Assembly (NCBI GenBank): GCA_028532855.1
Contig: JAQQAL010000011.1
Coordinates: 471,157 to 535,156 of the forward strand
Source: Candidatus Thalassospirochaeta sargassi
GTDB lineage: Bacteria; Spirochaetota; Spirochaetia; UBA9216
Direction of reading: 5' to 3'
Length of the DNA stretch: 64,000 nucleotides
In this document: piece by piece, positions 18,791-27,212 of the stretch
How positions within the stretch are numbered: the stretch's first letter is position 1
Layout: the number at the start of each line of letters is the position of its first letter
Program-made: the position numbers and the translations under genes
The notes under the pieces: model-generated
The model's database searches: none
What the model was told of the DNA's origin: nothing
Seen by the model: the letters and a program-made list of their open reading frames with translations, nothing else

Positions 18791-19364
18791 TTTCAAACCT
18801 CCTGAACTGTACCGTTTCAAATCCAGCAAGTTTAAGAAAGCTGCCGATAAGCTTCTCTGCATTTAAGTCTGCATATTCAAGAAGTCCTGATTCTATCGCA
18901 GTCTGAACAAGCTCTTCTTTCTTCCTGTTTATTTCATCATAGTATTCAAGTCTTGAAATATCTTCGCCTTTTTCTTTTATGAAATACTGCTCAATAGAAG
19001 ACTCGTCAGCATCAATGAAAATAATCTCTGACTTCGGAAGGTTCACCATTACGGTTCTCTGTCCGGATTCAGATGCCGCATTCAGGCTGATTGATATTTG
19101 CTCCGCATGTTTAATTCCGGCTTGTATTCTGATATCAACAGAGAACAGTACCTCTTTGTCAGTTGTTGTAAAAAACAACACCTTTTCTTCTTCGCCTATG
19201 TAGACAATATCCCGGTAAACCTGTTCGTAGACAGGCAGCTCAAGGATTTCCCTGACAGAAATCTCAAGTTCATCCGCAGGATATTCGGCTGGTTTTTGTC
19301 CGCAAGAGAAGAGTAGAATTAGAAAAAATGAAAGCAGAAAACCCGGAATCAATCTTTTTTTCAT
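18780..19364 (-). CDS. DUF4230-like lipoprotein
   Basis: 194 residues with a lipoprotein signal ending LLFSC (Cys21). The mature part follows the DUF4230 plan (VLFSVDIRIQAGI, VMVNLPKSEIIFI, a closing helix LGSF-like and AGFETV), so it is a paralogue of the downstream gene, lipid-anchored instead of helix-anchored. Function unknown; paired expression suggests the two act together in the periplasm. The start has a leaderless promoter geometry. A GAGG lies 13 bases upstream, too far for normal use. Confidence 0.72.
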   Translation of the reverse strand: MKKRLIPGFLLSFFLILLFSCGQKPAEYPADELEISVREILELPVYEQVYRDIVYIGEEEKVLFFTTTDKEVLFSVDIRIQAGIKHAEQISISLNAASESGQRTVMVNLPKSEIIFIDADESSIEQYFIKEKGEDISRLEYYDEINRKKEELVQTAIESGLLEYADLNAEKLIGSFLKLAGFETVQFRRFESEN

Positions 19365-19370
19365 TTAAAC

Positions 19371-19400
19371 ATTCTAACCTCAGGCGATTGGGGGTGTAAA
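19371..19400 (-). promoter_or_regulatory. Promoter of the DUF4230 pair, leaderless geometry
   Basis: Minus strand: TTTACA (19400-19395), 18-base spacer, TAGAAT (19376-19371), six bases, ATG 19364. Confidence 0.5.
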
Positions 19401-19493
19401 GAAGAAAAATGATGAATATTTGATCATGTGTCTGAACATACAATATGCACGTTTGAAACTGTTTACCTTAACACTGAATAAAAAGCTGCGGAA

Positions 19494-19527
19494 GCACTTA
19501 TCGGCCATTGACAGATAAGTGCCTGTC
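19494..19527 (+). promoter_or_regulatory. Hairpin with competing alternative in the pyrD leader
   Basis: A perfect 9-bp inverted repeat GCACTTATC (19494-19502) / GATAAGTGC (19514-19522) with an 11-base loop lies 40 bases before the pyrD start. A second, weaker pairing GACAG (19510-19514) / CTGTC (19523-19527) uses part of the same sequence, so the two folds exclude each other. No T-run follows. It may control translation or mRNA stability, or be an operator. No promoter upstream is convincing. Apart from this, the 197 bases between the DUF4230 lipoprotein gene and pyrD hold only that gene's minus-strand promoter (19371-19400). Confidence 0.5.
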
Positions 19528-19561
19528 GGTGTATTCTCGCAAAAATCCCAAGTGGAAGGTT

Positions 19562-20503
19562 ATGAAGAACGAAATAAGGACAGAATTTTTAGGTGTTGAA
19601 TTGAGTTCACCGCTGGTGCTGCCGGCCGGTGTCCTTGATATTTCGTTTTCAAGTATGAATCAGGTATCCGCCGTGGGTGCCGGTCTTGTTACCACAAAAT
19701 CACTTACTATAGAATCCCGTAAAGGCCATGATGGCCCTGTTGTCGCTGAAGTTGAAGGCGGAATGCTGAATGCGATGGGTCTGTGTAATCCGGGAATTGA
19801 TGCCGGCCTTGAAGAGTTGAAACTTCTTAAGACTGCAGCCGAGGCTGATGTAGAAGGCCCTGGCAACTGTCCCGTGAACGTAAGTATTTTTGCTACCGAT
19901 GTAAATGGTTTTAGTGACCTTGCTGAACGTGTAAATAATTCAGAAGCTGATTTTCTTGAACTGAACCTGTCCTGCCCGAATGTAATGGACGAGTTCGGTG
20001 TACCTCTTGCAGCATCAGAAAAGACAGTGGCAGAAATTATTACAGCTGTGAAATCAGTCTGTGTAAAACCTGTAATTGCTAAGTTGTCCCCGAATGTTAC
20101 CAGCCTTACACGAATTGCCGGTGCGGCGGCTGAAGCGGGTGCTGATGCGCTGTGCATGATAAATACCCTCGGTCCCGGACTTGAGATTGACATTGAAGCA
20201 GGACGGCCTGTTTTATCGAATATAAGCGGCGGGCTGTCGGGTCCCTGTGTGAAGCCTGTAGCGCTGCGGCTTGTTTATGAATGCCGGAAATCGGGGCTCA
20301 GCCTTCCGATTATCGGGATGGGCGGAATTACAACTGGCGAAGATGCTGTTCAGATGCTGATGGCCGGGGCCGATTTAGTCGGTGTCGGGACGGCCGTTTA
20401 TTATCGCGGCCCCGGGGTTTTCGGACTCATTAATGAGGAATTATTATCCTTTCTCAAAAGAAAGGGTTTAGAATCTATTACGGACATTAATCGAATTATT
20501 TAG
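19562..20503 (+). CDS. pyrD: Dihydroorotate dehydrogenase, class 1B catalytic subunit
   Basis: Oxidises dihydroorotate to orotate using FMN; with PyrK it passes electrons to NAD. 313 residues, the class 1 length. Visible motifs: NPGID, the ELNLSCPN active-site loop, the substrate/FMN stretch MINTLGPGL, GGLSGP, and the phosphate-binding IIGMGGI and GVGTAVY. ATG 19562 is chosen because the conserved N-terminus starts there. GGAAGG is only two bases upstream, so initiation may be weak or depend on the leader structure. First gene of a six-gene pyrimidine operon, but an intrinsic terminator follows it directly. Confidence 0.93.
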   Translation: MKNEIRTEFLGVELSSPLVLPAGVLDISFSSMNQVSAVGAGLVTTKSLTIESRKGHDGPVVAEVEGGMLNAMGLCNPGIDAGLEELKLLKTAAEADVEGPGNCPVNVSIFATDVNGFSDLAERVNNSEADFLELNLSCPNVMDEFGVPLAASEKTVAEIITAVKSVCVKPVIAKLSPNVTSLTRIAGAAAEAGADALCMINTLGPGLEIDIEAGRPVLSNISGGLSGPCVKPVALRLVYECRKSGLSLPIIGMGGITTGEDAVQMLMAGADLVGVGTAVYYRGPGVFGLINEELLSFLKRKGLESITDINRII

Positions 20504-20536
20504 CCGGATCATTATTTAATGATTCGGTTTTTTTTT
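20504..20536 (+). terminator. Intrinsic terminator inside the pyr operon, between pyrD and pyrK
   Basis: Ten-pair stem CCGGATCATT / AATGATTCGG (one G-T pair), four-base loop ATTT and nine T, starting at the base after the pyrD stop and ending 24 bases before pyrK. It should cut off much of the transcription into pyrK-pyrI unless antagonised. Confidence 0.85.
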
Positions 20537-20560
20537 AGTATTTTGCGAACGGAGAGATGT

Positions 20561-21487
20561 ATGATAAAAGACAAAAGAACAACCCTGCCGATAGCACGGA
20601 TAGTGGAAGAGACAGAAAATGTTCGAACCTTCACCTTCAGAATGGATGTGAAGGCTGCTCCAGGACAATTCATTATGCTCACAGATTTTAAAGGGGGAGA
20701 AAAGCCTTTTTCAATCTCCGATAATATGCTGGAAGATGGTAAGAACGGCTATCTTTCGGTTTCGATAAAAAGAATCGGTGATTTTACTAGAAGACTGTTC
20801 GATATGAAAGCCGGCGATATTGTAAGCATTCGAGGCCCCTACGGTACCCCGTTCTTTATTCCGGGCAAGCCGGACGAAAAGACACCGGAAGTGGTCAGCA
20901 AAATTAAACCGGCTGATTTCAGACCGGTGCTATGCGGCGGGGGCTTCGGGCTTCCTCCTCTTTATCTGCTGGCGAAACGCCTGCTTGAAGCCGGGGTGCC
21001 GGCAAAAAATATTAAGGCGGTTGGGGCTGGCCGCAGTGAGGCGGATCTGCTTTTTGAGCAGCAGTTTACCGGCTTGGGAATCCCCTACACTGGAGCGGCA
21101 GAAAGCCTTGATGATGTATCTGCTGCGGCTTCCCTGGAGGGCGGCTGTGGTCGAATTTGCGGAACGGCTGCCGAAGCACTGACTGAGATTGCAACCGAAA
21201 CAAATTTTGTCTATGCATCGGGTCCGGATCTGATGATGAAAAGCCTGATTCCCCAAATGCCGCAGGATACCGAATACCAGTTCCTTTTTGAGCGCTACAT
21301 GAAATGCGCAATAGGAATATGCGGCTCATGCGCTACCGACCCCGGCGGAATAAGAATCTGCAAGGAAGGTCCGGCTCTCTGGCGGCATCAGGTTGAGCAG
21401 CTTGAGGACTTTGGCGTATACCGCAGAACAGCCAGCGGCGCTATAGAGCTATTTGAGAACAGGCTTGCGGGCAGGGATCGGGCATGA
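20561..21487 (+). CDS. pyrK: Dihydroorotate dehydrogenase electron transfer subunit
   Basis: 308-residue iron-sulfur flavoprotein that connects PyrD to NAD. FAD-binding motif KPFSIS, NAD-binding region near CGGGFGLPPLY, and a C-terminal [2Fe-2S] site CAIGICGSC followed by C nine residues later (CX4CX2CX9C). It is longer than the ~260 residues usual for PyrK. ATG 20561 is chosen: GGAG is six bases upstream, whereas the in-frame ATG at 20519 lies inside the terminator hairpin. It overlaps pyrC by four bases (ATGA). Confidence 0.92.
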   Translation: MIKDKRTTLPIARIVEETENVRTFTFRMDVKAAPGQFIMLTDFKGGEKPFSISDNMLEDGKNGYLSVSIKRIGDFTRRLFDMKAGDIVSIRGPYGTPFFIPGKPDEKTPEVVSKIKPADFRPVLCGGGFGLPPLYLLAKRLLEAGVPAKNIKAVGAGRSEADLLFEQQFTGLGIPYTGAAESLDDVSAAASLEGGCGRICGTAAEALTEIATETNFVYASGPDLMMKSLIPQMPQDTEYQFLFERYMKCAIGICGSCATDPGGIRICKEGPALWRHQVEQLEDFGVYRRTASGAIELFENRLAGRDRA

Positions 21488-22809
21488 TTATTAGAAATGC
21501 TATGCTGCAGCAGGGGCTCTGCGATATCCAGGTAGCGGATGGACTTATAAAAGAGATTGCACCGGTGAGAACTTTGCCGTCTGCTGATGAGGATTACGAT
21601 GCCGAAGCAAGAATTGTAATTCCCGGAATGATAGACCCCCATGTACACATGCGCTGTCCGGGGATGGAGAACAAGGAAGACTGGGTTAGCGGATCCTGGG
21701 CTGCATTGGCCGGGGGCGTTACAACTGTTTTTGATATGCCGAATTCATTACCGGCAACAGAAAATCTCGAGGCTCTGGAGCTGAAACGTCTTGCAGCAGC
21801 GAAGGCTGATGAAGCTGCAGCATCCGGGGGCTATGCTGTTCCCGGCCGGATGTACTGGGCGGGCTGCTCTCCGGAGACTGTTCAGCTGCTTCCTGAACTG
21901 CTGTGTGAAGCGGATGTTGCCGGGTTAAAGCTGTTCTTTTCCGAAACGAGTTCTAATTCGAGCAGCACGGATATCAACTTTATAAGCAGGGCATTTGCTG
22001 CTGCAGCGGAAGCTGGTAAACCCGTGGCCGTCCACTCTGAACTGGGTGCGCTTTTAAACGGCGGTTCGGAGTGCTCATCATACCTTGAATCTGCCCCCCT
22101 CATTCAGCATAACAGCCGGCGGCCGGCAGGAGCTGCAGTTGCGGGAACAGCCCTAGCGCTTGAGCTGGCGGCCGTAGCAGGCTGCAGGCTTTATGTCTGT
22201 CACATCTCCACCATGGCGGAGTTCGCGATGATCAGAAAACACAAGGAAGCATACGGGGCTGATTCGGTTTATGCCGAACTGACTCCCCACCACCTTCTGC
22301 TCGATGAAAATCATATCGTAAAAGGCGGTTTTGATTCATGGGCAAAGGTAAATCCCCCCCTGCGGTCTATCGCTGACCGCGAAGCTGCGGCAGAAGCTCT
22401 TCTTGATGGGACGGTTGATGTAATCGGAAGCGACCATGCTCCGCATCTTTTAACAGATAAAACTATGGATACAAGGGATTTTCATGAATGTCCATCAGGG
22501 TTTCCCGGCCTGGAAACAGAACTCGGTTTTATTGCAGGATTTCTAAAAGCTGAGGTTCCGGGAAATGAATCGGAATGGATAGGACGTCTGTGCAGGCTTA
22601 CAAGCTCCCGGGCCGCAGAGATTTTCGGTTTATCCGGTCTTGGAGAGATTAAAGCGGGAAACAGGGCAGACCTTACTATCCTTAATGGCCCTCAAAGGGT
22701 AGATTCGGACGGGTTCATGACTAAAGCAAAATATTCGCCGTTTAACGGTATGAAATCAGATATATCAGTATACAAAACCATTGTCGGAGGAAAAATAATT
22801 GGACAGTAA
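21484..22809 (+). CDS. pyrC: Dihydroorotase (class I)
   Basis: 441-residue zinc amidohydrolase that cyclises carbamoyl-aspartate to dihydroorotate. Metal and substrate motifs: [10 protein letters not shown], the candidate carboxylated Lys in AGLKLFF, CHIS, and GSDHAPH; PGLETEL follows as in class I enzymes. Starts within the pyrK stop (ATGA) and overlaps pyrEF by 11 bases, so translation is coupled along the operon. Confidence 0.93.
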   Translation: MIIRNAMLQQGLCDIQVADGLIKEIAPVRTLPSADEDYDAEARIVIPGMIDPHVHMRCPGMENKEDWVSGSWAALAGGVTTVFDMPNSLPATENLEALELKRLAAAKADEAAASGGYAVPGRMYWAGCSPETVQLLPELLCEADVAGLKLFFSETSSNSSSTDINFISRAFAAAAEAGKPVAVHSELGALLNGGSECSSYLESAPLIQHNSRRPAGAAVAGTALALELAAVAGCRLYVCHISTMAEFAMIRKHKEAYGADSVYAELTPHHLLLDENHIVKGGFDSWAKVNPPLRSIADREAAAEALLDGTVDVIGSDHAPHLLTDKTMDTRDFHECPSGFPGLETELGFIAGFLKAEVPGNESEWIGRLCRLTSSRAAEIFGLSGLGEIKAGNRADLTILNGPQRVDSDGFMTKAKYSPFNGMKSDISVYKTIVGGKIIGQ

Positions 22810-24235
22810 GAAGAAAGAATTTATCAAAGGACTATTTGAAATCGGGGCGGTGAAGTTCGGGCGCTTCACCCTTAAGAGCGGTATTGTCTCGCCTTTTTAT
22901 CTGGATCTGAGAAGAGTTCCGTCTCATCCGGGTCTGCACAGCCTTATGTGTGATATGCTTTCAGAGCATGCAGCTAAGCTGAACTTCGATTGTGTACTGG
23001 GAATTCCCTATACCGCGCTCCCTTCTGCGGCATTAATAGCCGAAAAGCTTCAGAAGCCCCTCTTTATGATTCGTAAGGAAGTAAAAACCTACGGTGCGGG
23101 CGGTAAACTTGTGGGTGACCCGGATATTAAAGGCAGCTGTCTGATTGTTGATGATTTAATTACCACCGGCGGATCAAAATATGAGACAGTCGATGACCTG
23201 AAGGCGGAAGGTTTCGAGGTTGAAGACATCCTGGTTGTTGTGGACAGAAGTGCAAATGCAGAAGCCGAACTTAAAGACCACGGACTTAAACTGCACAGCC
23301 TCATATCGCTTGATGATATCGTAGAACTCCTTACAGCTGATGGAAGTCTTACCTCTGAAAAGGCTGCTGAAATCAGACAGTTTACTGCCGACCTGGCAGG
23401 TGGAAAACTACAGCCCGCCGCTGAGGCAGAAAACGCTGAACAGAAACCTCAGGTTAATACTAACAGCTTGACTGAAAAACTTCTTGCGGTAATGAAGCGT
23501 AAAAAAACAAACCTTATTCTCTCGCTTGATACTGAAGACCCGGATGAGTTTTTCTCCATTCTTGAATCAACAGCGGAAAAGATTGCAATGGTTAAGACCC
23601 ATGTTGATATTATCAGGGACTTTACCCCCGACTTTATTACCAGGCTTCAGGCGCTTTCAAAAAGCGGTGATTTTCTGATTTTTGAAGACCGCAAGTTTGC
23701 CGACATCGGCAACACTGTTAAGCATCAGTTTTACGGTGGAGTTTACCGCATCGCCGAATGGGCCGACTGTGTCACTAGCCATCTTATTGCCGGCGCCGGT
23801 ACTGTACAGGGGCTTTTCCCCGATGGCGAAGATTCAATGCAGGAAGGCAGGCCGCAGGCTGCATTCTTGCTGGCACGTATGTCGAGTAAAGGGAATCTTA
23901 TAACGGAAGAATACAGCAGAAATGTTATTGCTGCCGGAAAAGAGAACAGCAGCCTTGTTTCTGGCTATATCGGACACGGAAAAGATGCCAGTGATATAAA
24001 AAACTACAAAGCGATGATTCCTGAAGGACAGCTTCTGCTGATGCCCGGGGTGAAGCTTGAGCGGGGTACTGATAATCTTGGACAGCAGTATCTGACTGTG
24101 GAGGAGGCTATAGAGGGCGGAGCCGACTGCGTTATTGTCGGTCGGGGAATAATAAAGGCTGATAATCCTGCTCAGGAAGCTGAGGTTTATCGCAGCCGTG
24201 CGTGGAAGGTTTTTCAGGCCAGGGAGGGACAATAA
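22799..24235 (+). CDS. pyrEF: Bifunctional UMP synthase: orotate phosphoribosyltransferase-OMP decarboxylase fusion
   Basis: 478 residues joining the last two steps of UMP synthesis. Residues 1-~195 are PyrE with the PRPP loop [14 protein letters not shown] (116-129). After a linker (about 200-222), residues 223-478 are OMP decarboxylase with the catalytic Asp/Lys/Asp group in [12 protein letters not shown] (295-306). The decarboxylase resembles the eukaryotic UMPS type ([14 protein letters not shown]...GGVY, then a WAD motif) more than the usual bacterial PyrF, and the OPRT-ODC order is that of animals and plants. TTG 22799 is the start, with GGAGG eight bases upstream. Confidence 0.93.
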   Translation: MDSKKKEFIKGLFEIGAVKFGRFTLKSGIVSPFYLDLRRVPSHPGLHSLMCDMLSEHAAKLNFDCVLGIPYTALPSAALIAEKLQKPLFMIRKEVKTYGAGGKLVGDPDIKGSCLIVDDLITTGGSKYETVDDLKAEGFEVEDILVVVDRSANAEAELKDHGLKLHSLISLDDIVELLTADGSLTSEKAAEIRQFTADLAGGKLQPAAEAENAEQKPQVNTNSLTEKLLAVMKRKKTNLILSLDTEDPDEFFSILESTAEKIAMVKTHVDIIRDFTPDFITRLQALSKSGDFLIFEDRKFADIGNTVKHQFYGGVYRIAEWADCVTSHLIAGAGTVQGLFPDGEDSMQEGRPQAAFLLARMSSKGNLITEEYSRNVIAAGKENSSLVSGYIGHGKDASDIKNYKAMIPEGQLLLMPGVKLERGTDNLGQQYLTVEEAIEGGADCVIVGRGIIKADNPAQEAEVYRSRAWKVFQAREGQ

Positions 24236-25159
24236 ATGTCCATAGGCTTAAAGAATAAACATATTATCTCGATGAGAGATCTGGACAGATCGGATCTGGA
24301 TCTGCTGGTGGAAACAGCCGGAGCAATCGAAGAAGGACGCATTAAACCCGACATGGCAGGCAGAATTGCCGCATTGCTGTTTTTTGAACCGTCTACACGT
24401 ACAAGTTTCTCATTTGATTCAGCAATGAAGCGAATGGGCGGTGAAACTCTGTTGATGAAGGGTACTGGCAGTACTTCTGTTCAGAAGGGTGAAAGCTTCA
24501 GCGATACGCTTAGAACAATAGAGCGATACTGCGATATCATTGTAATGCGCCATGCAGTAGAGGGGGCTGCCCGCTTTGCATCAGAGGTCGTAGGCCTCCC
24601 TGTTGTCAATGCCGGAGACGGTGCCAATCAGCATCCGACCCAGGCGCTGCTTGATCTATACTCAATAAAGAAAACCCACGGCACCCTTGAGAAACTGAAA
24701 ATAGGTCTTGTAGGCGATCTTCGATTCGGAAGGACCGTGCATTCCCTTGCGCAGGCGCTTGCTCCCTATAATCCGGAGTTTTATTTCATATCGCCTGGAT
24801 TTCTCGAAATGCCTGAACACATCAAAGCGGAACTTACTGCGGGTGGCGTTAAATATACTGAGCTGAAAGAAGTTGATTCAGTAGTACCCGAGCTCGATAT
24901 TATGTATGTGACAAGGGTACAGCGTGAAAGATTCGCCGACCCGGAAGATTATGAAAGGCTGAAAGGTTCGTACATAATTACCCTGGATACGATTAAAGAT
25001 GCAAAAGAGGGTATGAGGATTCTTCATCCGCTTCCGAGGGTTGATGAGATTGCTGAAGAGGTTGATGCTTCACCTCACGCATATTATTTCGAGCAGGCGG
25101 AAAATGGTGTCTACATGCGCCAGGCCATATTATCAATTCTGACGGGAGCGGTAAAATGA
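24236..25159 (+). CDS. pyrB: Aspartate carbamoyltransferase catalytic chain
   Basis: 307 residues. Condenses carbamoyl phosphate and aspartate. The carbamoyl-phosphate loop FFEPSTRTSF, the mobile loop with KGES (VQKGESFSDT), NAGDGANQHPTQAL and LHPLPRV are all present. ATG 24236 abuts the pyrEF stop (TAAATG), with GGAGGG upstream. It overlaps pyrI by four bases. A dedicated PyrI partner implies the allosteric dodecameric form. Confidence 0.96.
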   Translation: MSIGLKNKHIISMRDLDRSDLDLLVETAGAIEEGRIKPDMAGRIAALLFFEPSTRTSFSFDSAMKRMGGETLLMKGTGSTSVQKGESFSDTLRTIERYCDIIVMRHAVEGAARFASEVVGLPVVNAGDGANQHPTQALLDLYSIKKTHGTLEKLKIGLVGDLRFGRTVHSLAQALAPYNPEFYFISPGFLEMPEHIKAELTAGGVKYTELKEVDSVVPELDIMYVTRVQRERFADPEDYERLKGSYIITLDTIKDAKEGMRILHPLPRVDEIAEEVDASPHAYYFEQAENGVYMRQAILSILTGAVK

Positions 25160-25617
25160 AACAGTTAAAGGTAGATGCAATTAAAGACGGTACGGTAATA
25201 GATCATATTCCGGGCGGAAAAGCGGTACAGGTTCTGAAGATCCTCGGTGGAGGAAAGGAGGCTACAGTCAGCATAGGAATGAACCTTAACAGCTCGAAAC
25301 TCGGAAAAAAAGATATCGTCAAGATTGAAAATCACGAACTTTCAGCTGATCAGGTAAACAGGATTGCAATAATAGCGCCGACAGCTTCCATCACAATTAT
25401 CCGGAACTACGATGTAGCAGAGAAGCGGAAGGTAGAGATTCCAGGCAAGATTGACAATATCACCCACTGCCCGAACCCCAACTGCATTACAAACAAGGAA
25501 GATATTCGAACGCTGTTTGACAGGTATCGTGGCGCGGATGATGACAAGACTGAATTTATGTGCCATTACTGCGAGCGGATATATCCTGCAGATGGCCTAA
25601 AGATTAAGGTCGGCTGA
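25156..25617 (+). CDS. pyrI: Aspartate carbamoyltransferase regulatory chain
   Basis: 153 residues. Nucleotide-binding N-terminal domain followed by a C-terminal zinc domain with four Cys (CPNPNC and CHYC), which contacts PyrB. It provides CTP/ATP control of the pathway entry. It starts in the pyrB stop (ATGA). The last 14 bases overlap the 3' end of the convergent hydrolase gene and no terminator is visible. Confidence 0.95.
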   Translation: MKQLKVDAIKDGTVIDHIPGGKAVQVLKILGGGKEATVSIGMNLNSSKLGKKDIVKIENHELSADQVNRIAIIAPTASITIIRNYDVAEKRKVEIPGKIDNITHCPNPNCITNKEDIRTLFDRYRGADDDKTEFMCHYCERIYPADGLKIKVG

Positions 25618-26545
25618 TAAATGCTTTTACTGCAGCCGCCACGGCATCAGGTTGTTCTTCGTGAGCCACATGGCCGCAGTTTTCAAGAAACAGCAGTTCG
25701 GCGTTCGGAAGGATGCCGGCTGCTTTTTTATTATCTGATGGAGGGACAACTTCGTCTTCCCGGCCTTGAATAATGAGTACCGGAAGTTCTATCTCTTTAA
25801 GTCTCTCTGCTATAATTGAGTCATCCTGGGCTATGAGGTATTCCCACAATGCCTGATCCCAGTTTTCCAGCAGGCTGGGCTGAAGGTAATTTTCTTTCAT
25901 TTCAGAAGTTATAAGTTCAGGATTAAAGTAGTTTCCGGCAAGCAGTCTGTCTATCTGGTTCGGAAAACTACGGATTACCTCAATGCTCATCTTTTTAAAT
26001 AATCCCAGCTCCATCAGCTGTCTAATCAGCGGTGGGGGGATTTCCGTATAAATTCCTGGAGAAATCAGAATAAGGCTGGAGAACTTTTCAGGATACTTTA
26101 TTGCGAGCCTCAGTGCAAGATTGCCCCCCGCTGAATGTCCAAGCAGAACCGGATTCTTCATCTGTAGTTTTGAAATAAACTCAAGGGTCTGTGTTTCAGC
26201 CTTTTCCGGTGAATACGGGTTGTTCTCTTCAGTTACTTCCGGTCTTTCTGTCAGTCCGAAGGCCGGCCTGTCGTAGGCAATGCATCTGTAGTTGCTGCTT
26301 AGCTGCGGCACTATGTAATCCCAGACACCGGTGTTGGCCATAAGTCCGTGAAGCATCAGTATTTCAGGATTTCCATCGCCGGTCTCTTTGTAATGCACGG
26401 TAATACCGTCAATCTCGATAAATTTACTGTCGGAATCGGCAAGGGCTGAGGGTGGAAGCAGATTCTCCAAATCGCTGGTGGTTTTACAGGCAGAAATGAT
26501 GAGAATAAATAATACTATAGGCATACAGAGATACAGCTTCCTCAT
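25604..26545 (-). CDS. Alpha/beta-hydrolase lipoprotein
   Basis: 313 residues. Lipoprotein signal ending IISAC (Cys20), then an alpha/beta hydrolase fold: oxyanion region LHGLMAN, nucleophile Ser138 in LLGHSAGGN, acid Asp in IIQGREDEVVP and the His in NCGHVAHEEQP. The substrate is unknown; an ester is likely. Its location is the cell envelope. Its 3' end overlaps pyrI in antisense orientation by 14 bases. Confidence 0.85.
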   Translation of the reverse strand: MRKLYLCMPIVLFILIISACKTTSDLENLLPPSALADSDSKFIEIDGITVHYKETGDGNPEILMLHGLMANTGVWDYIVPQLSSNYRCIAYDRPAFGLTERPEVTEENNPYSPEKAETQTLEFISKLQMKNPVLLGHSAGGNLALRLAIKYPEKFSSLILISPGIYTEIPPPLIRQLMELGLFKKMSIEVIRSFPNQIDRLLAGNYFNPELITSEMKENYLQPSLLENWDQALWEYLIAQDDSIIAERLKEIELPVLIIQGREDEVVPPSDNKKAAGILPNAELLFLENCGHVAHEEQPDAVAAAVKAFISRP

Positions 26546-26602
26546 ATGTTCAGGATACTACCGCAGCCGGAATTTGTCATGCAGTATAATCCATATCTAC
26601 AC

Positions 26603-26710
26603 TGCAGGCCGAGTCCTGCAATTGATCTCATTCTTATGATTTGTATTTAATTTGCAGGCCGAGTCCTGCAATTGATCTCATTCTTATGGTTTGTATTTAA
26701 TTTGCAGGCC
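26603..26710. repeat. 50-bp tandem duplication at the 3' end of the DUF1456 gene
   Basis: Two 50-bp units (26603-26652 and 26653-26702) differ at one base (A26639 versus G26689), followed by the first eight bases of a third. Each unit carries a small hairpin TGCAGG-N6-CCTGCA. The unit at 26653-26702 contains the last six codons and stop of the DUF1456 gene, so the copy at 26603 repeats its coding end downstream of the stop. It looks like a recent duplication; there are no spacers, so it is not a CRISPR. Confidence 0.9.
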
Positions 26711-27142
26711 TTTGAGGAAGTTCCTTAATACCTGGTCTTTGCACTCCCTGTAGTGTTTGTGATCAGGGCGTCTGAAAAAGGCGGAAAGTTCATGCTTGCT
26801 TAGATTAAAGTTTGCCTGCGAAAGAATCTCAATTACATCCTCAGCTTTCATGTTTAATGCTATTTTAAGTTTCATGAAAATGCTGTTGTTTGTTAGTTTC
26901 TTTTCGGGTTTCGGCTGTTCGCCGTCGCGCCTGCCGCGTTTTTCTATTATCAGCCCGTTAAGGAAGGCTGCAAGCCTCACATCGCCGCAGTTTACAAAAT
27001 CAGGATCATCATCCTGCTTCAGCCATGCGCTTATCTCAGTTCTGGTGGCCTCATAGCCTCCATCCTTGAAAAGCTTCATCATCTTATCGTCATTGAAATC
27101 AAAAATATAGCGTACGCGTCTTAATACATCGTTATTTGTCAT
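26684..27142 (-). CDS. DUF1456 family protein (YehS-like)
   Basis: 152 residues made of two related halves of about 70 residues, each with the pattern NxxxRxxRxxxxFxDxxMxxLFxxGG or its variant (first half NNDVLRRVRYIFDF, second NNSIFMKLKIALNM), the layout of DUF1456/YehS. Function of the family is not established. GAGG is only two bases from the ATG, so initiation may be unusual. The 3' end lies within a 50-bp tandem duplication. Confidence 0.85.
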   Translation of the reverse strand: MTNNDVLRRVRYIFDFNDDKMMKLFKDGGYEATRTEISAWLKQDDDPDFVNCGDVRLAAFLNGLIIEKRGRRDGEQPKPEKKLTNNSIFMKLKIALNMKAEDVIEILSQANFNLSKHELSAFFRRPDHKHYRECKDQVLRNFLKGLQIKYKP

Positions 27143-27212
27143 ACCTCAGTGTAGCACGGGTAGGCTGTAATAGGCTATGACTCAAAATTGAATAAATCTG
27201 TATTGTTTCAGG

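Noticed and set aside
20519..20560. Earlier in-frame start for pyrK
   Set aside because: It lies inside the terminator hairpin and lacks a ribosome site; ATG 20561 has GGAG six bases upstream.
26603..26710. CRISPR-like repeat
   Set aside because: Two direct copies abut each other with no spacers, and the repeat includes a gene's 3' end.
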